This document shows, piece by piece, positions 35,134 through 47,100 of a stretch of DNA of 64,000 bases; the stretch's first letter is position 1, and every line of letters begins with the position of its first letter. Under the pieces are notes generated by a model. That model made no database searches. It was given only the letters and a program-made list of their open reading frames with translations, and was not told the origin of the DNA. This stretch comes from Mycoavidus cysteinexigens_B. Its GTDB lineage: Bacteria > Pseudomonadota > Gammaproteobacteria > Burkholderiales > Burkholderiaceae. The stretch is taken from positions 1 to 64,000 of the forward strand of contig JASSUG010000008.1 in NCBI GenBank assembly GCA_031963465.1. The letters run 5' to 3'. The position numbers and the translations under genes are program-made.

Positions 35134-38100
35134 TTAGGCGACAAGCTTTGCATCGATGCTGGTGGAACTTTCGCCAACATGCTCACTTTCACCTGACTTC
35201 CACACCACCCCATCACTGAAGGCCTCTACGATCTGCTGGCCCAGTCCATGTGCGGCCTCAGCCGGGAATCGGACAGTTCCAAAGCCCTCCGCCTCCAGTA
35301 CCTGTTGCCAGGTTTGCGGCATCAACCCAGGCGTGCCCTCCATCCGCAACTCACAATCTTCCGCCAACCACCACCCTTCCAGTAGTCCAAAAGTCAGGTG
35401 CGCAAATAAGCCCATGTCTGTCAGTTCATTGAGCAGCAACAAGCCGTTGCCCTTGAGCAGCGCCTTCACATGCCGCACTGTATGTCGAATGTCGCGCGTC
35501 GCGTGTAGCACGTTGGCCGCGATGACGATATCGTAACGCCCCACCTCGAACCCTTGCTCGCTCGGTGCTCGCTCGATGTCCAGTCGCTTTGTTTGCAGAT
35601 ACGGCGCTGCATAGTGTTCCTGCGCATGCAGCAAAAACACCGGCGATAGGTCGGTATAGGCGTATTCCTCGATCTGCAGCGCATATGCCGCCAACTGCTC
35701 GAACACCAACGCGCTGGTCCCGCCCGTACCCGCCCCGATCTCCACGATGCGCAGTTTCGTTTTCGGATCGGCGTGCAGCCGCGCCCGTACACATTCCACC
35801 AGCCGCTCAACCAGCACTGCATTGAAATAATCCGCCACCGGGTGGTCACGGTACACCCCTTCGACCAAGTGCAATTGCCCTTGCGGGAACAGCACCTCGG
35901 TGGCCTTCTGGTCGCCACGCAACACCGCCGGCAGCGCTCGCAACGTGGTATCGACCAGGCACACCCGGGCACGCAACGCCGGATCATTGTGCACGGCATT
36001 GTAATACGCCTCCCACTGGACCCACAGCTCAGCCGGATCCGCCGACGCTTGGCTCAACAGCCCCCGCGCCTCCAGCAAGCGCAGGCTATGTTCCCGCCAA
36101 CGGGCATACGGTGCCGAGGGATGAGCGTCCTTAGCGAGCCACCCCACAGCTTTCAACTGAGCTAGCAGCAACGGTGCAAGCTGCACATCGAAATCTATCT
36201 GGTCCTGCGCCATCACCACCGGTAATTCCTGGCCAAGCGTCTGCGGTAACTCCACCGCAGGCGCAACGAGCGCTGCCATCGCCGTCTCGTTCCGCGCGAC
36301 GCCCAACAACGCGTCGGCCACCGCAGTCTGCGTCGTCTTCACAAACGCCAGGGTGTTCAACGGCCCAGCCAGCAACTGCTCCAGTACCTCCATCGCTTCG
36401 GGTGACTCAATCGAGCCAATACCCATCTGCGCCATGCGCTCGCGGTAGGACGCTGAAGCCACTACCCCCACGCTGCCCCAGTAGCCCCAATGCATCACCT
36501 TCACCGGGTAGGGGCGATCGCGCATCCCTTGCGCAAACGCATCCGCAAAGCAGCAGCCCGCCGCATAGTTGCTCTGCCCCGGCGCCTTCATGAAACTCTG
36601 CACTGACGAGAAAAATACCAGCCAGTCCAGCGGTTCCTGGCTAAACACCTCACACAGGTGTTCCGTGGTGGCCACTTTGGCCGACCACGCCGCCTCGAAG
36701 GTCGCCTCGTCCATCTGCGCCAGGCTGCGGTCAGCCAGCACGATCGCCGCATGCACTACCCCATGGATCGCGCCGAAACGTTGCCGGATCACTTTATGCG
36801 CTAGCTCCAGTGAGTCTCGATTGGTTGCGTCCGCTTGCAGGTAGAGCGGCGTGGGTCCCAGCGCCCCAAGCCGTGCGCACTGCTGCTCGATGGTGTCATC
36901 CGGCGCGCGCCGACCCAGCCATACCACCTGCGCCCGGTAGTGCCGAATCAGGTACTCGCTTAAGGCCACCCCCAAACCACCCGCTCCGCCCAGTACCACG
37001 TACACCCCGCCCGTGCGGTAGGCCGACTCCATGGCCGCTGGTAGCGTGCACGGTACCAGCCGTTGCCGGTACCCCTGCCCATGCCGATACGCTCGCGCAC
37101 CGCCTCGGCTATCGGCTAGCTGCCCTAGCAGCCACGCTAAGGGCGGGTCCTCGTGCGCCGGCACATCAAGCAGCCGCACCCGCCAGTGCGCATACTCCTT
37201 GGCTAGTGAGCCGATCAACCCGTGTATGCCTGCTGCTGTGGCATCGATCGCCTCACCTGGCCATACCGCCTGTGCTTGCCGCGTGACGACTGTCAGCCCC
37301 AATGCTCGTGAGCCGTACTCCAGCGCCAACAGCGCCTTGATCAGGCGGAACCCTATTCGCATGGTTAACACGTCGCTCGACGGCACCCACCACACCAGAT
37401 GCTCCAGCGGCGCATTACTGTGCAGCCACTCAAACAACTTCTCCAAACTGTCCGACTCCGTCAGAGCGAACCGTTGTGCCTGTGGGAAGTGCTCCTGCCA
37501 CATGGCGATCTCGGGTCCGGTGGCGCCAACTAGCGCGACCCGCTGGCCGGCGGTAGGCCAGGCGTCATCCATCTCCTGTACCGCCTCCCATAGCGGCGTC
37601 AGCGTCAGTTCGCCGACGCGGGCCGGGTCCGGCAGCACGGTTACTGCCTGAAGTGTGTTCGTCCCGCGATGCGGGGGCAGGGGACTGAAGCCGCTTAAAC
37701 GTAGCGCGACCCGCCCTGTCCTATCAACGATGTCGACATCGAATGTGCGCACCACTGTGCTGTCGCCCACTCCCGGCCGCATCACCGACCAAGCCTCGGT
37801 GGGTAGCTCGCCCCACTGTTGCACCTGTGCCATCGCGAACGGCAGCCTCACTGTCTCATCCGGGACCAGTCCTACGCACGTCTGCAGCGCCCCATCCACT
37901 AGGTTAGGCGGCCATCCATAGCCCACCGGTGCATCGCCTAGCACGCGCAGCGACCCCACTACTACGTTTGTGCCAATCCGCAGTTCGCTCAGCACCTGGT
38001 AGTATGGTCCAAGACTTACTCCCCGTTGCGGCAACTGCGCATAAAATGCTTCGCCCATCAACGTCTGGTCACACTGTCCCCGCGCGGCCTCCAAATCCAT

Positions 38101-41100
38101 CTGTGGCACTTCGCCTGCCTCGGCAAGCTGCGCTTGTCCTTGACTGTACACCAGCACGTCGTCGCCATTATCGCTGTAGATCTCGAAGCTGATCCAGCCA
38201 TCGTCCTGCATCTCAAGGCTGATGTGCACTTCGAGCGGTTCCGACACCCTCAGCGGGCGCAGCCATGTCACATCCTTCAAGAGGACCGTTTGACCCACTG
38301 GATCACCGCTGGCCAGCACCACCGCCGCACGTGCCCATTCAAGATGCGCCACGCCCGGTAGCACTAGCTCGCCGCACACAACATGATCGCGCAGGAACTG
38401 CTCCTCGCCCGTCAGCGTCGTGTTGTAGCGCTGCTTGCTCTGGGTTGACGTGTTGCGGTGGACCAGTGGGTGCAATGGACGCTCCAGACCTAGCTGTGCC
38501 AACACGGTTGACGTTGCCACAGTCGGCGTTGCCATGGTCGACGTCACTTTTACTCGATCTTCCAACTCCACCCATCGCATCAGCGCTTCGCGCTGCGTGG
38601 CCATGAGGTGCGCCACTAGCGCCTCAATGCTCGAGTGTTCGAACAGTAACGTGGTACTAATGTTATCGAAAGTTTTACGCCATTCATGAGCTAGTTGGAC
38701 TACCAGGATTGAATCGACCCCATATCGCGCCAGTGGTTCTGTAACCTCAATCTTTAGTGCAGGCATCTTGAGTGTCGTGGCCACCTGTTGCTTGAATTTA
38801 ATGGTCGCCTTCTCACGCAATTGCATATCGGAAGTCAGCATCGTACTGTAACTCTGCTCGCTCGAGGTTGACGTGTTGCGGTGGACCAGTGGGTGTAGTG
38901 GATACTCTGAACCTGGCTGCTTCGCCACAGCCGGCGTTGCCACGGTCGGCGTCACTTTTACTCGATCTTCCAACTCTACCCATCCGATCAGCGCTTTGCG
39001 CTGCGTGGCCATGAGGTGCGCCACTAGCGCCTCAATGCTCGAGTGTTCGAACAGTAACGTGGTACTGATGTTTTCGAAAGTTTTGCGCCATTCATGAGCC
39101 AGTTGGACTACCAGGATTGAATCGACCCCATATCGCGCCAGTGGCTCAGCAACCTCAATCTTTGATGCGGGCACCTTGAGTATCGTGGCTACCTGTTGCC
39201 TGAATTTAATGGTCGCCTTCTCACGCAATTGCGCATCAAAATCAGCGGGCGGAACGGTCGGCGTCAGTGGATTCAATGGACGCTCCAAACCTCGCTGTGT
39301 CACCACGGTTGGCATTGCAACAGTCGGCGCTGCTGCCGGCGCCCAGTACCGTTCTCGCGCAAACGGGTAGGTCGGCAAACTGATCCGCCTTGGTTTAGTT
39401 TCGAGGTACAGCTGCTTGAGCATCAGTGGAACCCCAAGCGCATACAGTTCGGCCACGGCTGCGAGCGACTCCTCTGCATCCTGGTCAGACTTTGCCCGGC
39501 CATACGCCTCCAGGCACTGATGACCCAGACGCTCAAGCACGGTCTGTTCGCGTTGTAAAGCCTTGACGCAGCCCTCAACCACGCCCGGCACCTTGCCTAA
39601 TGCGAGCCATCGCGTCAGCTTCTCGACCACTTGCACGCTGTCTTGCACCACACACGCCAGCCGATGATTAAAGTGGCGTCGCCCCATCGACAACGTGTAG
39701 CTCATCGCACCCACCTCGACAGCATTGCGTTGACAATGCGCCACCAGTTGCTCGGCTTGCACCCGCAACTGTTCGGGTGTATGTGCCGATAGTACGATTA
39801 GATAGCGGGGCTGCTGCTGCATGGATATCGCTTGCGTCGGCGCCTCGCCAATCACCGCATGGGCATTCGTGCCGCTAAAACCAAACGAACTGACCGCCGC
39901 ACGACGTTCGGTGCCAGCAGGCGCCTCCCAGTCCTTGAGTTTGGTATTCACATAGAACGGACTGTGCTCGAAATCGATATGCGGATTGCTTTGCACGAAG
40001 TGCAGCGAAGGCGGGATCTGACGGTGCTGCAACGCCAACAATATCTTGATGACCCCTGCGATACCGGCCGCAGTAGCCGTATGTCCCAAGTTGCTCTTGA
40101 TCGAGCCGAGCGCGCAGGTCTGCGGGCACGCGCTCCCCCTAAACGCCTGCGTCAACGCCTGAAACTCGATTGGGTCGCCCAGCACTGTGCCAGTGCCGTG
40201 CGCCTCCACCAGTTGAATCGTGCTAGGTTCAATGCCGAAGCGCTGATACACTTCACGCTCCAGCCTCTCTTGCGAGGCTGCGCTGGGCGCCGTGATGCCA
40301 TTGGTTGCGCCATCCTGGTTCACCCCTGAGCCCAGGATCACCCCATAGATATGGTCCCCGTCGGCTTGCGCTTGCGACAAGCGCTTGAGTACCACCACCC
40401 CCACCCCCTCGCCCGGCACAAAACCATCGGCCCGCGCATCAAAGGTGTAACAATGTCCCGTAGGCGAGAGCATTCCCGCCCGGTTAGCCTTCAAATAAAA
40501 ACTCTCAGTACTCTGCACAAACACCCCACCGGCGAGCGCTAATTCCGTCTCGCCCGCACGCAAGCCTTGGCAGGCTTGATGCAACGCCACCAGCGAACTC
40601 GAGCACGCCGTATCGGTCGCCACAGCTGGGCCTTGTAGATCCAGGTAATAGGCAATCCTCGCTGGAATCACTGAACCGGCGTTGCCCCAGAAAGCTTGCG
40701 CCGGCGCTGTGGAATCTAAGAGATTCTGATAATCTCCGCTGGCGCATCCCACATACACGCCGCAACGTTGACCCGCGATGCCCGCCCCCACGTAGCCCGC
40801 ATCCTCCAGCGCTCGCCACGCTTCTTCCAGGAACAGCCGCTGCTGCGGGTCCATATAGGTTGCTTCCAGCCCTGAGATATTGAAAAACAAAGGATCGAAG
40901 CAATCAATATCCTGCAAAAACCCCCCATGTCGGCAATAAGACGTACTTTGCTGATAGTAGCGCGACAGATCCCAGCGCGTCACTTCCTGGGTCAGATCTT
41001 TCCCCTCGGCCAACGCCGTCCATAACGCTTGCAGGTTATCCATACAGGCGAAACGCCCGCTCATACCAATCACCGCGATCGGCTCCTGCTCCGCTTTGCT

Positions 41101-44100
41101 CGCCAAGATTTCGCGCGCACGGAAACGATATGCCTCGGGAATGCTTACCACTACCTTGCCGATGTTCTGGCGGTTCTCCAGCCAACGGTACGCGTCTTGA
41201 ACCTTCTCGAACGTAAACACCTGGCTGAGCGTGGGATGGATCACGCCCTGCTCAAGCAAGCGTGCCAATTCCTGCATGGCTGTCTGCATTACCACAGGCT
41301 GGCTACGTCCCAGTTTGCGTAAGTCTACGCTGTGGAACGTCTGATTATCGCTCAGCCCAGACAAATCAATCGTGCGGGCCGACTTCAGCGACGTCATCGC
41401 GATCTCGATATAGTGCCCCCCCGGCGCCAGGCAGTTCAGACCCTTTTGCAGCGCATCGCCGGCTAGGGTATTAATCACGACATCGACACCCCGCCCGTTG
41501 GTCAGCCGCGCGATCGCCATCTCGAAATCTTCCTCCAGATAATTGATCCGATGCGGCACCCCTAGCGAAGCCAGGTAATCGAGCTTGGCCTGCGAGCCTG
41601 CAGTCGCGTAGATCTCGGCCCCAGCATGCTGCGCCAGTTGCACCGCGATCAGTCCCGTGCCGCCTGCCGCAGTCTGGATCAGAATGTGCTGACCGACCTT
41701 CAATTGTACCTTTTTAAAACATTCGATCATCGTCGTCACCACCGCTGGCAACGCACAAGCGGCTTCGAATGACAGCCCCGCCGGGCAAGGGAAGACCTGA
41801 CTCTGCGGGCAAGTCAATGCACTGGCGTGCGCTCCCAGAGCCTCACCAGTCAGTGCGATTACCGCATCGCCGACCGCTATCCGCGTTACGTTCCGCCCTA
41901 CAGCAGCCACCACACCGCTGGCCTCGAAGCCGGGCGTAAATGGATAGGGCGGCTGGGTCGGATGCAAGCCCTTGACGCACAGCAAGTCATCAAAGTTCAG
42001 CGAGAAGGCCCGCACTTCGATACGCACGTCGTGTTCGCCCAATGGCGCTACCACATCCTCGACCATACGCAGATCCTCGATCGTCCCCGGCCGCATAAGC
42101 AGCAGCCGGTGGTAAGTCGGACTAGTCCGTTCAGCGTCTCTCGGCAACAACGGGGCAGGCGCCTGGAAGCGCTGGCGGCGCCTAAGGCCTATCGGACTGG
42201 GAGGGATCAAGAACGTCGAACTCGGTCTGGCTTCTGTGATGACCGCCGAATCCATGCTCAAACGCTCCCGGTGCACCACGATAATGTGGGCACTCAATTG
42301 CTCAATCGTCACATAATCGAACAGCGCTGTGATGGGTAAATTCAAGCCCAGTTGCGTATTGATCGCGTTGACCAGTGCCACACCGGTGATGGAATCCACT
42401 CCGTATTCCGCAAAAGCAAGATCCTCCTCCAACTGATCTTCGTCAAGCTTGAGTGTTTGCACAATGCTTTGGCGCACACCTTGGCGCACCCGCGAAGCCA
42501 GGTGCGCATGACTCACTAGGGTCCCAGCGCGCTGGGACCCGAAATTTATTTGATCTTGCGTCGTCACTACTGGCAATACCTGGTCGAGCGTCTGCGGTAA
42601 CTCCTCCGCAGACGCAACCGATGCCGTCAATGCTGCCTCGCCGGCTACAGTGTTAAGGAAAGGCCGAGTACTGAAACCGCTCAGGCGTAGCGTGACCTGC
42701 CCTGTCTTATCGACGATCTCAATATCTAGCTTACGCACCGCCGTGCTATCGTCCGCACCCGAGCGCACCACCGCCCACGCCGGCGTGGGCATCTCGTCCC
42801 ATTGCCTCACCTGCGCCACTGTGAACGGCAGCGCCAGGGGGGCATCAATCTTGTCTTGCGCCAGCCCAATACTCGTCTGCAGTGCTCCGTCCAGCATATT
42901 TGGCGCCCACGCATATCCCACCGGACCCTCGCCCGACAGCCTCAATGTGCCCACCGCTACGTTATCCCCTAGCCGCAATTCGTGCAAAACCTGGAAGCTC
43001 GAACCGTAACCCAACCCCAGTTGTGCAAACCGCGCATAACACGCCTCGCCCGTCAACGTCCGCTCACATTGCCCTCGCACCGCCTCCAGATCTACCCGCG
43101 GCGCTTCACCTACGTCGACTAGCTGGGCCCAACCCTGGCTATACACCACCGACTCTTCTCCGCTACCGCTATAGATCTCAAAGCCAATACGACCATCTTC
43201 TTGCATTTCCAGACCAATATGCACGTCCTGTGGCTGCGTCACCACGAGCGGGCGCAGCCACGTCACCTCCTGCAACAAAACCGATAGCCCCGCCATGCCA
43301 ACCTCACCACCACTGGCCAGTGCCACTGCCGCGCGTGCCCACTCCAGTTGTGCCGCCCCCGGCACAACTCGCTCACCTTGCACTACGTGGTCGCATAGGA
43401 AGAATTCCTCGCCCGTGAGCGTCGTACTAAAGCGCTGCTCACTCAAATCTGACGTGTTCCTGTGAACCAGCGGATGCAGCTGACGTTCTAGCCCGCCTTG
43501 CACCACTTTCTGCGGCACCCAGTACCGCTCCTTGGCGAATGGATACGTCGGAAGACTGATCCGCTGCGGCTTCGTTTGACCGTATAACTGTCCCCACTCC
43601 ACCTCCAGCCCCTGCACCCATAACTGAGCTAGCTTGCCAAGCTCGCCCTTGGCTACCCACACTTCGACTGTCCTTTGCATATCCGCGTCAGCTCGGCGTA
43701 GCGCCAACGTCTCCTGGCCGCGCTTGAGCTCACCTTGGTATGTATCTTCCTGAGGCGTCTCGCCTTGCGCATAGTGTGATAATCGCTCCTTCAGCTCATT
43801 AATGAACCTCGCTACTAGCGCCAATCTCACCCCAAGCGCCTCACGCCCCACCTGTAGCGTATACGCCAGGTCGGCTAGGTTCACCTCATCATGACACTCC
43901 AGATAAGTCAGCAACTGCTGTGCCTGGTCCCGCAGCCGCTTCTCGCTCTTGGCCGATAGCACGACCACTACTGGCCCACTCTCTACCGTTGGTGCCCTCT
44001 GCGGCTCAACGTACTCTTCAACGATGATATGCGCATTGGTGCCACTAAAGCCGAATGAACTAATTCCCGCCCGCTTTAGCCCAGCTGGCCAAGCTTGGGC

Positions 44101-47100
44101 CTGCGTCACAATTCGCACTGACAAGCCGTTCCAAGGAATATGCGGGTTTGGCGTCTCAAAATGCAACTGGGCCGGAATCACCCCATGCTGCATCGACAGT
44201 ACCGTCTTGATCAGTCCTGCAATACCGGCTGCCGCTTCTAAATGGCCAATTGCGCTCTTCAGCGAGCCGATTAAAAGAGGCTGATCAGCGGACCGTCCCG
44301 CCCCAAGTACTTGAGCCGCGGCCATCACCTCGATCGGATCGCCTAGCTTGGTGCCAGTACCATGCGCCTCCAGATAGCCAATCTCTTTCGGCGCGACTCC
44401 CGCCTGGGTCAGCGCTGCTTCAATCACTGCTTGTTGCGCCAACTGGTTTGGGGCGGTTAAGCCGCTGCTGCTACCATCTTGATTAATCGCGCTGCCCCGA
44501 ATCACCGCCATGATCGGGTCCCTATCGGCCTGCGCATCCGATAACCGCTTCAGGATCACCGCTGCACAGCCTTCCCCTCGCACATACCCATCGGCCGACG
44601 CATCGAACGTCCGGCACCGCCTATGAGGCGAAAGCATACCCGCCTGTTCGTACGCCAGAAACCGCTTTTCGTTGAGCAACAGATTTACCCCCGCCGCCAA
44701 GACCAGATTGCACTCCCCTCTCAACAAACTGTGACATGCTGTGTGCACCGCCACCAGGGATGAACTGCAAGCCGTATCGATACTGAGTGCGGGGCCCTGC
44801 CAATCAAAGAAATATGACAGCCGACCTGCAGCCACCGAACATGCACTACCGGTGGCAAAGTGCGCGTTAAAGTCCGTATCGCTCCCCTGCCGCGCAATCA
44901 CGTCTTCGTAATCACTGCCCATCATGCCCACGAAGACCCCACTACGCGTCCCACGCAACGTCGCCGGTGCAATCGCAGCAGATTCCACTGCCTCCCAAGC
45001 CACCTCCAACAACAGGCGTTGCTGCGGATCCAATAATTCCGCCTCGCGCGGCGAAATGCGAAAGAACTCTGCATCAAAATAATCTATCTCGTCCAGAAAG
45101 CCTGCTTGCCAACGGCATGGACTCATCCCGTTTCCCCATAGTCGCTGCCGGTTGGCGGGCAATGGACCGACGGCATCACGCGCCTCAAACAATTCTTGCC
45201 AGAACTGTGCTGGGTTGTTCACGTTCCTCGGTAAACGACAAGCCATACCGATGATTGCAATAGCTTCATCCGAGCGTCTGCAGTCCCACCCAGTATCATG
45301 GTCCTGTGGAACAGATACAGCAGGTGCTAGAGTAGAGAGTGTTGAAGCTGCGCTTGTCTGTACAGTAGACTTGGCCATAAAATACCCAATAATTGCCTCG
45401 GGCATTCCATAGCTAAACAAAAACGTCGAGGGCAATGATTCCCCCAAGCGGGTACTCAACAGCATTCGTAATTCAAGCAATTCAAGCGAACTCAGACCCA
45501 TTTCCATCAACGGTACCTGGATGCCATAGGCCGCAGCCCGTTGACTGCCCAGCACCTGCATCACCGTGCTAGATACGGCTGACTCGATTTGATCAGCTGT
45601 CAGCGTGACGAGCTCGACTAGGGCTGACGGAACTTCAGTTTCGGCAACAGCCGTTCCCCCAGAACGCAGCTGATATTCGATTAGAATCCCAGCGCCCTCG
45701 TTGTCTGTATCCTGCGGCCGAAATCCCTGTAGCACTTCGCGCATTGCCGCGCCATGCGAAGTGTGGAAGTGCAATATGGGATCTATTAATTGGCCCTGTT
45801 CGTTGCGTGACTGGATATAGTCATAGAAGCTGCACATTTCTTGGCGCCGCATAAAGTTTGCGCATCGCGTGACACCGACTACAGCATCCACCCCATCCAG
45901 CGTAGTACTATAGGCCAGCATCAAGCCGATGAGCGCATCACTGAAACCTCTCCCCTGCATCTCAGGCGCGACAAACAATCCCAACAACTGCACACAGCGG
46001 CCTTCTGGCCGGTGTAAGCACGCCATATCTTTGTAGCAGGCACCGCGCAGAGCTTTGATAGACTCAATGCGCTGTGTATATAGAACTGCCACAATCTGCC
46101 CATCGAACTCCAACACCCACTGCTCCTGGGCAAGACCGCACACCCGCCGCTCTATTTCCGCGGGAGGAGTATGGAGCGCTTTCGGCTGACATATCCGGTC
46201 GAGCTGCTTAAGTCGACGTAGATCGGCCCGAACCGGATGCCGGACGGTATAAGGCTGAGGCACCAACCGATGCAGAGAAATACGGGTAAAGTCCATCTGC
46301 TTGGGAATGGCCTGTGATATGCCCTCCTCAGGAAAAAGGCCCGCCTCTGCTGCTGCCGCTAAAAAAATTGGGGCTTCAACTAATTGCTGGCCAGAGAAGG
46401 CATGATAAGCATCGAAATGAGCGCTTTCTGTCAGGTTTCCCAAACGCTTGACAGTGGCCGGCTGAAGGCAATGGACCTCCAATAAGAGCAAGCCAAAGCG
46501 GGCAATGACTCTACGCCAGCGGTGCAAATGCTCCACCAATCCCTGCACGGCATAAGCTGCCTTGATCTCATCACCCTCACGTGAGACATACACACCCGTT
46601 CCATTCAATCCCTCCCGCCGCCGAGCCACTCTTTTATCCTCAAGCGGCAAGAAAGGACGATCATGGTCCAAAAACGAACGCACATGCAGAATGTTTTCTG
46701 GATCCGTAATACCCGCAGCAGCCAAATCGACCATCCACTGCTGCGGGTCTGCGATATCTCCCCGCACGAGCACGTGAGGTAGACCAGCTAACGTTTTTCC
46801 TGTGGATTCTAGCGCCAGCACATTGTAGTCCGCTCCGATCAGCGTGAGCGGATATTCTGCCAGAGCCTGGCCCCTGGCCGATCGTGTTTTGATGAGCTCG
46901 TAGATCCGGTGCAATAAACTCCCATCCCCGCATCCCATATCCGCGACATAACGTGGTTGAGTGGCCAGAGGATATTGATCAAAGATACGCAAAATGAGGG
47001 CGTCCAGCTCGGCAAAGTGGCTTTGATGCTGCACGCCGCTGGCAGTAACATTCAAGGTGCGGTCTACATGCAATTCGTGTCCCTGTGCATCCGCGCCGAA

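Noticed and set aside
35156..46777. Many plus-strand frames opposite the PKS gene
   Set aside because: Antisense frames kept open by high GC at third positions. They show repetitive Pro/Arg/Ala composition and no known domains.
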